From positions 1 through 62,830 of the forward strand of contig JANORB010000052.1 in assembly GCA_031415135.1 (NCBI GenBank): 62,830 bases of DNA, written 5' to 3'. Numbering within the stretch: the stretch's first letter is position 1; the number at the start of each line of letters is the position of its first letter. The notes under the pieces are model-generated. The model had not been told where the DNA came from. It saw only the letters and a list, made by a program, of their open reading frames with translations, and ran no database searches. This document shows positions 36,753 through 45,217 of this stretch, one piece after another. The translations under genes were made by a program, and so were the position numbers. Origin of the DNA: LGRD01 sp031415135 (GTDB lineage: Bacteria > Pseudomonadota > Gammaproteobacteria > Burkholderiales > Burkholderiaceae_C).

Positions 36753-37856
36753 TCAATTGGATTCCTTGATCAGCCTGCCGCTGGCCGCCTGGAGCGGCCG
36801 TGCGTTCATCGGGTAAAGCCGCGCGAAGATGCCGACCTGCGCCAGCGATATCGTCACCGGCTCCTTCATCACCATCCACAACACGCCTTCGCTGCAAGGC
36901 GGCGTGGTCAACGATCCCATGTAGGTGAAATAGCTGCGATCGGCCGGCAGCAGCGCATTCAGATCCAGCGTGGCACGGGCGGCGAGTTCCTCGCCCTTTT
37001 CGAGCGGCAGGTTGTTCCACACGGTCTGGATCAGCGGGTGCGCCGAGCCGCGGTCCAGCAGCACCGCGATCACCGCCAGCCGGCCCTCCATGTCCTTGTG
37101 CACCAGGTGGGCCACCATGTCGAACAGACGGCCGTTGATGCGCTCTTCGGACGGGCGATGAAAGTGGAACTGCACCAGGTCGTAGCGCCTGCCGATGATC
37201 TCGATGGCGTTGCCGCCGGCCACGTTCACCTGCACCGTGTGACCGTTGTCGATGACCCGGAAGGCGCTGGGCTTGTAGTCGAACCGCACCAGATCCAGCT
37301 CGACCTTGATGCCATCGCGAATGTCGATCGGGCTTTGCCGCGTGCCGGTCGCACATTGTGCGAATTCAGGCTTGAGCCGGCCCCAGCTTTCGGGCCCGGC
37401 ATCGCCCTGGTAGTCCCAATGCGCCGCACGCGGCGACGAACCGTGCGCGACCGCCGCCGCGCCGGGGGCGCGCAACCCAGCCGCCGGCCGCGCGGGATGT
37501 GGCGTGGCCGCTGCGTGGGTTGCCGTGCGAACGGGGGCCGGCGCGGGCGCCGGTGAACGCGCCGCCACGCGCAGCGCGTTCGCCTCCGGCGCCGGGGTCG
37601 CACCCAGCTTTTCGGCCAGCCGCTCGCGCAGCACGTCCATGGCATCGCGCGGCGCAGCCTTGGCGGCTTTGTCGTTGGCTTTGTCGTTGGCTTTGTCAGT
37701 GATCGCGGCCGCTGGCGCCACGCCCTTCTTCTTCGCGGTCTCGGCCTTGGGCTCGTGGGCCGGTGAATCCGAGGCCACGGCCGGCGGGTTGCACAGCATC
37801 AGGCCGAGCAAGCCCGCCACGGCGGAGCGGGTGAAGGCGACAGGGAACGAGAACAT
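36753..37856 (-). CDS. Alpha-type carbonic anhydrase, exported
   Basis: A 367-residue protein with a signal peptide (MFSFPVAFTRSAVAGLLGL, cleavage near AVASD). A roughly 120-residue Lys/Ala/Pro-rich low-complexity region (including three DKAND-type units) precedes an alpha-CA domain. That domain begins at AHWDYQGDAGPESWG and has QSPIDIRDG, the zinc ligands in VQFHFHRPSEE and AHLVHKD, and YMGSLTTPPCSEGVLW. It hydrates CO2 in the periplasm. The long linker is unusual for the family and may attach or space the enzyme at the envelope. Confidence 0.93.
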   Translation of the reverse strand: MFSFPVAFTRSAVAGLLGLMLCNPPAVASDSPAHEPKAETAKKKGVAPAAAITDKANDKANDKAAKAAPRDAMDVLRERLAEKLGATPAPEANALRVAARSPAPAPAPVRTATHAAATPHPARPAAGLRAPGAAAVAHGSSPRAAHWDYQGDAGPESWGRLKPEFAQCATGTRQSPIDIRDGIKVELDLVRFDYKPSAFRVIDNGHTVQVNVAGGNAIEIIGRRYDLVQFHFHRPSEERINGRLFDMVAHLVHKDMEGRLAVIAVLLDRGSAHPLIQTVWNNLPLEKGEELAARATLDLNALLPADRSYFTYMGSLTTPPCSEGVLWMVMKEPVTISLAQVGIFARLYPMNARPLQAASGRLIKESN

Positions 37857-38032
37857 GGTGAGGCACTCCGGCAGCGGCGCCGGGGCAGGCGGGCTTCTGT
37901 GCGGATATCGGCCGAACCGCGCCGGTCTTGAGCGGACCGGCAGCGCGAATCAGGCCGCCCGCCGCGTCGAACAGTGGCCCACGCGCGCGCACGGTGCAGC
38001 GGTTTCACCAAGCCCCTTCCGCCGCGCGCGCG

Positions 38033-39238
38033 TCACGTCACACGCGGCTTGACCCAGACCCACGCCACCACGCCGATGCTCATCATCAGCATCGAGGCCA
38101 CGGCCAGGGCGACGGTCGAGTGCATCACCAGCGGCGCCACCGCACCGGCCACCAGGGCATTGGCCAGGCTGCCGGCGAAGGCCTGGAACGACGAGGCCAT
38201 GCCGCGCCGCTCGGGCACCAGGTCCAGCACCATCAGCGTGACCACCGGCACCATCAGCGCCCAGCCGAAAGCGTAGACCGCGAGCAGCGGAATGGCCCAC
38301 CACGCCTGCGCAACGAACATCAGGTTGAGCGCGACGTTCAACAGCGACACCCCGATCATGATGACGAAGCCATGTTTGATCTGGTGCTTGTCCTTCACCT
38401 GCCCGGCCATACGGCCCGACAGGTAGGCGCCCGACATGATGCCGGTGATGGTGAGCAGGAAAAACCAGAAGAACTGGGTCGGGCCGAGGTGCAGGTGCTC
38501 GCCCAGAAACACCGGCGCCGACAACACGTACAAGAACATCCCGTTGAACGGAACGCCGCTGGCCAGCACCAGCATCAGGAAGCGCGGGCTCGATCCCATT
38601 TGCCAGTAGCCGCGCATCAGGTTGCGGGCATTGAAGGCCTGGCGCTGCGTGGCATGCAGTGTTTCGGGCAGCAGCTTGAAGTTGGCCAGCCACAGCGCCG
38701 CGCCGATGCCCGCCAGAAACCAGAAGATCGAATGCCAGTCCGCGTACACGAACAGCAGCCCGCCGACGATCGGCGCCACCGCCGGCGCCACGCCGAAGTA
38801 GATGGTGACTTGCGACATCACCCGCTGCGCGTCGGCGGGCGGGAACATGTCGCGGATGACCGCGCGCGACACCACGATGCCCGCGCCGGCCGCCATGCCC
38901 TGCAGCGCGCGAAAGAACACCAGCGCGGCGATGTTCTGCGACAGCGCGCAGCCGGCCGAGGCGAGCGTGAAGATCGCCACGCCCCACAGCACCACGGGCC
39001 GGCGGCCGATGCTGTCGGACAGCGCGCCGTGAAACAGATTCATGATCGCAAAGCCGAACAGGTAGGCCGACAGCGTTTGCTGCATCTGCACCGGCGTGGC
39101 GCCCAGCGTCTGTGCGATGCCCGTGAAGGCGGGCAGGTAGGTGTCGATCGAGAACGGCCCCAGCATGCCCAGGCAGGCGAGCAAGACGGCGAGGGCCCAG
39201 CGCGGTGCGCGCCAGAGGGTTTGTGCGTCGGGATTCAT
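38033..39238 (-). CDS. Bcr/CflA-type MFS drug exporter
   Basis: A 401-residue 12-helix major facilitator. It has DTYLPAFTGIAQTLGATPVQMQQTLSAYLFGFA at the first loop, the MFS motif A GALSDSIGRRPVVLWG, and motif C-like sequence in helix 5 (AAVAPIVGGLL). This is the pattern of the Bcr/CflA (DHA1) multidrug subfamily. ATG 39238 (MNPDAQTLWR) is the start. It exports small toxic compounds by proton antiport; the substrate cannot be read from sequence. Confidence 0.88.
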   Translation of the reverse strand: MNPDAQTLWRAPRWALAVLLACLGMLGPFSIDTYLPAFTGIAQTLGATPVQMQQTLSAYLFGFAIMNLFHGALSDSIGRRPVVLWGVAIFTLASAGCALSQNIAALVFFRALQGMAAGAGIVVSRAVIRDMFPPADAQRVMSQVTIYFGVAPAVAPIVGGLLFVYADWHSIFWFLAGIGAALWLANFKLLPETLHATQRQAFNARNLMRGYWQMGSSPRFLMLVLASGVPFNGMFLYVLSAPVFLGEHLHLGPTQFFWFFLLTITGIMSGAYLSGRMAGQVKDKHQIKHGFVIMIGVSLLNVALNLMFVAQAWWAIPLLAVYAFGWALMVPVVTLMVLDLVPERRGMASSFQAFAGSLANALVAGAVAPLVMHSTVALAVASMLMMSIGVVAWVWVKPRVT

Positions 39239-39465
39239 CGGCAGCAATCGAGTTTAGCCGGGCCCCGGCAACGACCTGTTCGCGCGCCGTGGCGCGGCGC
39301 GCCGCGCGCCCGCAGGGGTAAGTCTTTGCGCGCGAATGTGTGCCTCGCGCAGGCAATCGTCACCGAGGTAAGGGCAGGTTGCAAGCACTCGCGCCGCGCC
39401 CTGTCGACCCCTACAGTGCATGCACCTGCCGGCCTGGCCTGGCAGACAACACAGTGGAGTCTGCG

Positions 39466-39951
39466 ATGTTGAATCGAAGCCTGGCGCCGACGAAATCCAA
39501 GTGGTCGGCCATCGGCCTGGCCGGCCTGATGTTGGCGGCTTGTGGCGGCGGGGCCGATGACAGCCGGACCGCGCAAGCGACTCCTGCGCCTGCGCCTGCG
39601 CCTGCGCCTGCGCCTGCGCCGGCCCCGGCACCGGCGCCCGCGCCGGCTCCTTCACCCGCACCCGCACCCGCACCCGCACCCGCACCCGCACCCGCACCCG
39701 CACCCGCACCCGCGCCTGCCCCAACACCAAGCCCGCAAGTTGCACGCGGCGCGTTGGTCTACGCAAGCTGCGCCAATTGCCACGGCTCCGAACCGGCCGA
39801 CATGATCCAGGGCATCCAGAAGGGCGTCACGGTGGCGGCGCTCGAAGCCTCGTACCGCAAGGTCCGCGGCATGAACGTCTACCAGACCTCGTTGACCACC
39901 GCCAACAACGAAGACCTGGCCGCCTTCATCAAGAGCCGGCTGACGCCCTGA
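39466..39951 (+). CDS. Haem-binding lipoprotein with Pro-Ala linker (cytochrome c-like)
   Basis: A 161-residue protein from ATG 39466. An N-terminal hydrophobic stretch ends in the lipobox LMLAACGGG, so it is lipid anchored. Residues 45-85 or so are an almost pure Pro-Ala linker. The C-terminal domain has the haem motif in YASCANCHGSEP (CxxCH) and a possible distal Met in KVRGMNVYQTS, giving a small class I cytochrome c fold. It is probably an electron carrier tethered to a membrane. The linker is encoded by tandem hexanucleotides. Confidence 0.82.
   Translation: MLNRSLAPTKSKWSAIGLAGLMLAACGGGADDSRTAQATPAPAPAPAPAPAPAPAPAPAPAPSPAPAPAPAPAPAPAPAPAPAPAPTPSPQVARGALVYASCANCHGSEPADMIQGIQKGVTVAALEASYRKVRGMNVYQTSLTTANNEDLAAFIKSRLTP
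39583..39712 (+). repeat. Tandem hexanucleotide tracts coding the Pro-Ala linker
   Basis: Six units of CCTGCG (39583-39618) are followed, after a less regular stretch, by ten perfect units of CACCCG (39653-39712). Both keep the same reading frame and code for Pro-Ala. Gain or loss of units changes linker length by two residues without a frameshift. The tract is likely to vary in length between strains. Confidence 0.9.
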
Positions 39952-40034
39952 CCCGCCGCCGCAACGAGTGAGCGCTCCAGACCCTGTGGGTGCCTTCCCG
40001 GAGGGCACCTAAAATTGCGGGTTTCGGAGCCTCC

Positions 40035-41414
40035 ATGCCCACCAACATCCTGCAAGAACTCCCCCAGGGCGAACGTGTCGGCATCGCCTTCTCCGGCGGG
40101 CTCGACACCAGCGCCGCGGTGCACTGGATGCGCGCCAAGGGCGCCCTGCCCTGTGCCTACACCGCCCACCTGGGCCAGCCCGACGAAACCGATTACGACG
40201 AAATCCCGCGCAAGGCCATCGCCTACGGCGCTGAGAAAGCACGCCTGATCGAATGCCGCCCGCAACTGGTGGCCGAAGGCATCGCCGCGATCCAGTGCGG
40301 CGCCTTCCACATCTCGACCGGCGGCGCCACCTACTTCAACACCACGCCGCTGGGCCGCGCCGTCACCGGCACCACGCTGGTGGTGGCGATGCGCGAAGAC
40401 GAGGTCAACATCTGGGGCGACGGCAGCACCTACAAGGGCAACGACATCGAGCGCTTCTACCGCTACGGCCTGCTCGCCAACCCGAATCTGCGCATCTACA
40501 AGCCCTGGCTCGACCAGACCTTCATCGACGAGCTGGGTGGGCGCGCCGAGATGTCGGCCTACATGGCCGCGCACGGCTTCGGCTACAAGATGAGCGCCGA
40601 AAAAGCTTACTCGACGGACTCGAACATCCTAGGCGCCACGCACGAGGCCAAGCACCTGGAGTTCTTGAACAACGGCATCAACATCGTGCAGCCCATCATG
40701 GGCGTGGCGTTCTGGCGCGACGACGTGGCCGTCAAGTCCGAGGTGGTGGCGGTGCGCTTCGAAGAAGGCCAGCCCGTCGCGCTGAACGGCCGCACCTTCG
40801 CCACCGCGCTGGACCTGTTCACCGAGGCGAATGTGATCGGCGGCCGCCACGGCCTGGGCATGTGCGACCAGATCGAAAACCGCATCATCGAAGCCAAGAG
40901 CCGCGGCATCTACGAAGCCCCCGGCATGGCGCTGCTGCACATCGCCTACGAGCGGCTGGTGACCGGCATCCACAACGAAGACACCATCGAGCAGTACCGA
41001 AGCAATGGCCGCCGCCTGGGCCGCCTGCTGTACCAGGGCCGCTGGTTCGACCCGCAATGTCTGATGCTGCGCGAAACCGCGCAACGCTGGGTCGCGCGCG
41101 CCATCACCGGCGAGGTGACGCTGGAGCTGCGCCGCGGCAACGACTACTCGTTGCTCGACACCACCAGCCCCAACCTCACCTACCACCCCGAGCGGCTGAC
41201 GATGGAAAAGGGCGCCGGTGCGTTCACGCCGGCCGACCGCATCGGCCAGCTGACGATGCGCGACATGGACATTGCCGACACGCGCGACAAGCTGGCGATC
41301 TACACGCGGACCGGGTTGCTGGGCACGGGGTCGGATGGGGCGATACCGTTGTTGACAGCAGCAAGCGATAGCCCGGCCTCGGCACAGCCTGCGACCGGCA
41401 CATCCTCAAAGTAG
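40035..41414 (+). CDS. argG: Argininosuccinate synthase ArgG
   Basis: A 459-residue enzyme joining citrulline and aspartate with ATP. The ATP pyrophosphatase loop is IAFSGGLDTSAAVHWM. It has HISTGGATYFNTTPLGRAVTGT and DGSTYKGNDIERFYRYG, features of the long, E. coli-like ArgG group. The start is ATG 40035 (MPTNILQEL), preceded by GGAG; an in-frame upstream start at 39990 is less likely. It marks the left border of the accessory region. Confidence 0.97.
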   Translation: MPTNILQELPQGERVGIAFSGGLDTSAAVHWMRAKGALPCAYTAHLGQPDETDYDEIPRKAIAYGAEKARLIECRPQLVAEGIAAIQCGAFHISTGGATYFNTTPLGRAVTGTTLVVAMREDEVNIWGDGSTYKGNDIERFYRYGLLANPNLRIYKPWLDQTFIDELGGRAEMSAYMAAHGFGYKMSAEKAYSTDSNILGATHEAKHLEFLNNGINIVQPIMGVAFWRDDVAVKSEVVAVRFEEGQPVALNGRTFATALDLFTEANVIGGRHGLGMCDQIENRIIEAKSRGIYEAPGMALLHIAYERLVTGIHNEDTIEQYRSNGRRLGRLLYQGRWFDPQCLMLRETAQRWVARAITGEVTLELRRGNDYSLLDTTSPNLTYHPERLTMEKGAGAFTPADRIGQLTMRDMDIADTRDKLAIYTRTGLLGTGSDGAIPLLTAASDSPASAQPATGTSSK

Positions 41415-41418
41415 CCCG

Positions 41419-41985
41419 TCACTCGCACTCGAAATAGGGTTCGCCGAAGAATGTGTATCGCTTGACACACGTCTCACCTTCAGACATTGCTGCTACAAGA
41501 CCGAGCATGACGATAGACCCCAGATACTGGCGCGATTGCGCGGCGGCTGCGCGCCGGCTTTCCAAGCTGTCCTTCGGGTTGATGCAATCCGTCATGCCTG
41601 ACGAAGCATCGTTGTAGCAGAGATTCGAGAGGGTATAGCGACCGTTCACCTTTGAATACGCCGCAGCAAAAGGGATGGTCAGTTTCGTACCCGAGCGCGC
41701 AAAGTCGAAGAGTCCTCGAACCACATAGGTCTCGTCTTTGAGCCCTCTCTCGGTGGCATGTGCGCTGCCTGGCAGATACCGGTCCAACATCCAAGTCGAG
41801 GACCATCGCCGGAAGCTGGCGTCGACTTCAGCGTTTGCAACCTCGTCGGTAGGCAAGACCTTGTTCACATCTTGAGTTGGCCTCTTGCCTTCCCTTGACG
41901 CTTCAACATCTTTTGCGAGGACGCCAATGGACAAGAAGGCTGCACAGAGAACCGTTACCGCGTATCGACAGTGGGGCAGCATCAT
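41419..41985 (-). CDS. Exported protein of unknown function
   Basis: A 188-residue protein from ATG 41985, with AGGAGGTGA 5 bases upstream. The signal peptide is MMLPHCRYAVTVLCAAFLSIG with cleavage near VLAKD. The mature part has four Cys residues (LCYNDASSGMTDC, ETCVKRYTFFGEPYFEC) likely to form disulfides in the periplasm. The protein ends FECE just after the argG stop. I recognise no family. It is probably the last gene of a three-gene set after the RCC1 lipoprotein and a small lipoprotein. Confidence 0.75.
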   Translation of the reverse strand: MMLPHCRYAVTVLCAAFLSIGVLAKDVEASREGKRPTQDVNKVLPTDEVANAEVDASFRRWSSTWMLDRYLPGSAHATERGLKDETYVVRGLFDFARSGTKLTIPFAAAYSKVNGRYTLSNLCYNDASSGMTDCINPKDSLESRRAAAAQSRQYLGSIVMLGLVAAMSEGETCVKRYTFFGEPYFECE

Positions 41986-42086
41986 CCCAATCACCTCCTG
42001 GCTTTCAATGAGAAGTTTCGATTTCCTGAGAAGTTGTCTGTTCGATGGACCCTGTAGACCGCGCGAGTGTCTTGGCGAAACCGGCT

Positions 42087-42455
42087 TCACTGACACTTGA
42101 ATATCGTCGCGGACTCAAAGCTTGCCTCATTGCGCAGCCCTTTGCCAGCAGATGACAGCGCCACCGCCGCATCGAGGAGCTTGTTTTCCGTCTTCACCTC
42201 AGGTGCATCCTTCCTCGCGTTTTCTTGCGAGACGACGACAAAGCGCTTCTTGCCGTCCCTGTCGCATGTCGCGTTGCCGTCGTTCGTCAGGATCTTCATG
42301 GCGGCGGCTTCGTCCTGCGCTTTGACGAAAGACTTGTAGGTGCCGTCGGCCAGCGGCGTGACGGCGCCCATCAGTTGCACCTTCTTGGTGGCGCAGGCAG
42401 CGAGCGCGAGGCATGCGCATGCGAGGACGATCTTGGTCAGGGTGCTTGTTTTCAC
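42087..42455 (-). CDS. Small lipoprotein of unknown function
   Basis: A 122-residue protein starting at GTG 42455 with AAGGAA upstream. The N-terminus is a lipoprotein signal with lipobox LALAACATK. The mature part has KSFVKAQDEAAAMKILTNDGNATCDRDGKKRFVVVSQ and ends in a Cys (TIFKCQ) that could pair with the Cys of NATCD. It lies 33 bp after the RCC1 lipoprotein stop and 101 bp before the next exported protein. No family recognised. Confidence 0.75.
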   Translation of the reverse strand: MKTSTLTKIVLACACLALAACATKKVQLMGAVTPLADGTYKSFVKAQDEAAAMKILTNDGNATCDRDGKKRFVVVSQENARKDAPEVKTENKLLDAAVALSSAGKGLRNEASFESATIFKCQ

Positions 42456-42488
42456 GGTGTGTTTCCTTGGTGAATGCGTTGCGTGCGC

Positions 42489-44537
42489 TCAGGGACCAGA
42501 CACTGGCGCCTGCACCGGATTGCGCCGGTTGACGGTGCTGGTGTCACCGAGTTGCTGATTGCCGTTGAAGCCCCAGGCCCAAACGGTGCCGTCGACGCGC
42601 CGCACCACCGTGTGCGTCTGCGTCAAAGCGATCTGGTTTACGGCGCCGAACGTGGTGCCCGCGGCGTCTTTGACGACAGTGGGATTGATCTGGTATGGCG
42701 TTGTGGTGTTGTCTCCCAACTGCCCGATGTTGTTGTAGCCGCTGGCCCAGACGGTGCCGTCGGCTTTGAGGAACATGGAGTAATTGGCGCCGGCGGCGAC
42801 CGCAACGATTCCGGTCAATGCGTTGCCGGCCAGATCCTTCACGAGTGCGGGGCGGGACCGATTGCTCGTCGTGCCATCTCCCAGCGTCCCCAGAACGTTG
42901 TATCCCCAGGCGTAGGCCGTTCCATCCGACTTCACCGCCAACGAATGCTCAAGCCCTGCTGAGATCGCGGCCACTCCCGTCAAAGCAACGCCGGGTGTGA
43001 TGTCGACCCGCACCGGGATGGCAACCGAACCCGTCGAACCATCGCCGAGTTGGCCATAGACGTTTCGGCCCCAGGCCCAGACAGTGCCGTCGGTCTTCAA
43101 TGCCATCGAGTGGTACTGCCCGGCCGCCGCCTTGGCAACACCATTGAAAGCGCCTCCTCCGGGTGCCAGCACCGGCACTGGATTGAGCCGGGCGGTCGTT
43201 GTGCCATCACCCAGCACTTGGTAAGCGTTGTAGCCCCAGGACCATACCGATCCGTCGGACTTCACCGCCAACGTGTAGTTCTGGCCGGCTGACACCTGCA
43301 CGGCCGAGGTGAACGGAACCCCCGCGGCGTCTTTCACCTGAACCGGGCTGGTTCGAATGGTCGGGCTGCCATCACCGAGCGCGCCGATGTTGTAGCCCCA
43401 GCCCCAGACCGTGCCGTCAGCCTTGACGGCCATGGTGTGCTGGTATCCCGCCGATACGCCTGTCACACCGTTGAAGGCCGAGCCGTCACTGTTCTTGGCA
43501 CGCGTTGGCTTGCCCGGCGTCACGGGTTCGGAGCCGACTCCCATCAACCCATAGCCGGTGCCTCCCCAACTCCAAACGCTGCCGTCGGTCTTCAGCACCA
43601 CGGAGTGGTAGTAGCCCGAACTGACCTGGCTCACTGTCGCCGATGGCAGATTGCTGATCGTCAAGGTGGCCACTGTACTGTTCGTGGTGCCGGCACTGTT
43701 GGCAACGGCCACTGCGAACTGGGCGCCTTCGTCCGCGACCACCGACGCCGGCGTGGTGTGAGACGCCGAAGTCGCACCCACAACTGCAACACCATTGCGG
43801 CTCCACTGGTAGCTGATCGCGCTGCTGCTGGCCGCGGTCACGCTAAAGGTGGCTGTTTGGCCCAGCGCCACGGTCCGGTTCTGTGGTTGCGCGGTGATAG
43901 CCGGCGGTTGCGGCGTCGTCGACACGGTCAGTGTTGCCGTGTTGCTGAGTTGCGTGCCGCTCGGGCTGGTGACGGCGACGATGAATACTGCGGCGTTGTC
44001 GGCGATCGAGGTGGCCGCGATCGTGTAGCTCGCCACTGTGGCACCGGAGATGTCGGCACCGTTCTTGCGCCATTGGTAGGTGATCGGGCCGGTGCCGCCG
44101 CTGACAGCCACGCTGAACGTGGCGCCGCCGCCGGCCTGCACCGCGACGCTCAGCGGCTGTGTGTTGATGGTGGGCGCCAGCGGCGTGACCGTCAGCGCGG
44201 CGTCGGCGCTGGTGACGCTGCCGTCCGCGTTGCTCACCACCACGCTGTAGAGCGCCCCGTTGTCGCTGTACGGCGCCGCGACGCTGACCGAGTCGGTCGT
44301 GGCACCACTGATGTTGCTGCCGTTCTTGCGCCACTGGTAGCTCAGCGGCGTCGCGCCGGTGGCCACGACGGAAAAATTGGCCGTGGCGCCATCGTCGGCG
44401 GTCTGCGGTGCCGGCTGCGTGGTCACGGCGGGTGGACTGAGCACCGGCGCGGGCGTGTCACCGCCTCCGCCTCCGCAAGCCGGCAGGAACAACGCCGTTA
44501 GAAGCGCAAGGACGGTCGGAAATGATGAAGTCTTCAT
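42489..44537 (-). CDS. Ig-like and RCC1-repeat lipoprotein
   Basis: A 682-residue surface or periplasmic lipoprotein. The signal ends in LFLPACGGGGG (lipobox). Three immunoglobulin-like domains follow, marked by YQWRKNGSNISGAT, YQWRKNGADISGAT and YQWSRNGVAVVGAT. Then come seven RCC1-type repeats of about 50 residues, each with a core such as HSMALKTDGTVWAWGRN and GQLGDGST; seven blades make a complete beta-propeller. Bacterial RCC1 proteins of this kind are thought to mediate binding or adhesion; no ligand can be named. It lies in the accessory region, oriented away from the caspase genes. Confidence 0.9.
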   Translation of the reverse strand: MKTSSFPTVLALLTALFLPACGGGGGDTPAPVLSPPAVTTQPAPQTADDGATANFSVVATGATPLSYQWRKNGSNISGATTDSVSVAAPYSDNGALYSVVVSNADGSVTSADAALTVTPLAPTINTQPLSVAVQAGGGATFSVAVSGGTGPITYQWRKNGADISGATVASYTIAATSIADNAAVFIVAVTSPSGTQLSNTATLTVSTTPQPPAITAQPQNRTVALGQTATFSVTAASSSAISYQWSRNGVAVVGATSASHTTPASVVADEGAQFAVAVANSAGTTNSTVATLTISNLPSATVSQVSSGYYHSVVLKTDGSVWSWGGTGYGLMGVGSEPVTPGKPTRAKNSDGSAFNGVTGVSAGYQHTMAVKADGTVWGWGYNIGALGDGSPTIRTSPVQVKDAAGVPFTSAVQVSAGQNYTLAVKSDGSVWSWGYNAYQVLGDGTTTARLNPVPVLAPGGGAFNGVAKAAAGQYHSMALKTDGTVWAWGRNVYGQLGDGSTGSVAIPVRVDITPGVALTGVAAISAGLEHSLAVKSDGTAYAWGYNVLGTLGDGTTSNRSRPALVKDLAGNALTGIVAVAAGANYSMFLKADGTVWASGYNNIGQLGDNTTTPYQINPTVVKDAAGTTFGAVNQIALTQTHTVVRRVDGTVWAWGFNGNQQLGDTSTVNRRNPVQAPVSGP

Positions 44538-44859
44538 GGCATGGCTTTCGTCGGTGGATCGGTGGTCGGGTCGCAGCACAGGCCCGACAGTTCGCCCGCT
44601 TTTCAATTGAGCGCAACAGGCATACGGAGATGGCGGAAAATGTCGGGCACGGCGCCTGCTCGGCGAACGGGATCGCGTTGAATCATGGCGGGGGTCTCCT
44701 GCGTCGTTGTCGAACCTTCAGGTCACGGGAATCCATGACTGTGGTTCTACGCTGGGGTGAGTGACCAGCGAATGACTGGCGTGGCCACCACCCACACGGA
44801 ACACTCAGAAGATCACACAGGCGTGGTACAGCGCCGGAGCGACCGACCGCATGCCGGTC
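44538..44859. other. Stretch without a recognisable gene
   Basis: About 320 bases upstream of the RCC1 lipoprotein hold no supported coding sequence. No convincing promoter hexamer pair was found. The region presumably contains the lipoprotein gene promoter and the remainder of the decayed transposase element next to it. Confidence 0.4.
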
Positions 44860-45063
44860 AGTGCAGCACATGGCCGGGTCGCATGGTCAACAAGCCCAGC
44901 ATCAACATGCCCAGCAGATCGCGTTTGTCTGGCGCGTTGCCGCTGCAAGCGGGCATGCCGGCACCCAGCGTTCGAATACGCGGGTGGCGGCCAGGTACTC
45001 CGCGAAGAAGGCCAACTGGCCGTGCGGCGTGGCCGCCGCGCCATGCTCCCAGCGCACGTGCAT
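44860..45063 (-). pseudogene. Decayed IS4/IS1380-like transposase N-terminus
   Basis: From ATG 45063 one frame reads VRWEHGAAATPHGQLAFFAEYLAATRVFERWV (split: GAAATPHGQLAFFAEYLA, RVFERWVPACP). It then needs a frameshift to continue as SGNAPDKRDLLGMLMLGLL in the neighbouring frame before stopping near 44858. This combination is the start of DDE transposases where a TPHGQLAFFAE-like element precedes NAPDKRDVLGTLMLG. Everything after about 70 residues is missing. It is a remnant of an insertion, evidence that the region has received mobile DNA. Confidence 0.6.
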
Positions 45064-45217
45064 GCGCTGCCCAGCATGTCGACCACCTGCACTCGGTCAG
45101 CCTCGCCACCGCCCCCGAGCAGGGCCCCTCGTCGTCTGCGTCTTGCTTCAACCATCGGGTGAGTTTTTCAAATCTCGAGCTCGCCCCGCCAGTGTTGCCG
45201 AGATCAGCCGCCGCCAA

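Noticed and set aside
39583..39712. Phase-variable on/off switch at the hexanucleotide tract
   Set aside because: The unit is six bases, so length changes cannot shift the frame. It can alter only linker length.
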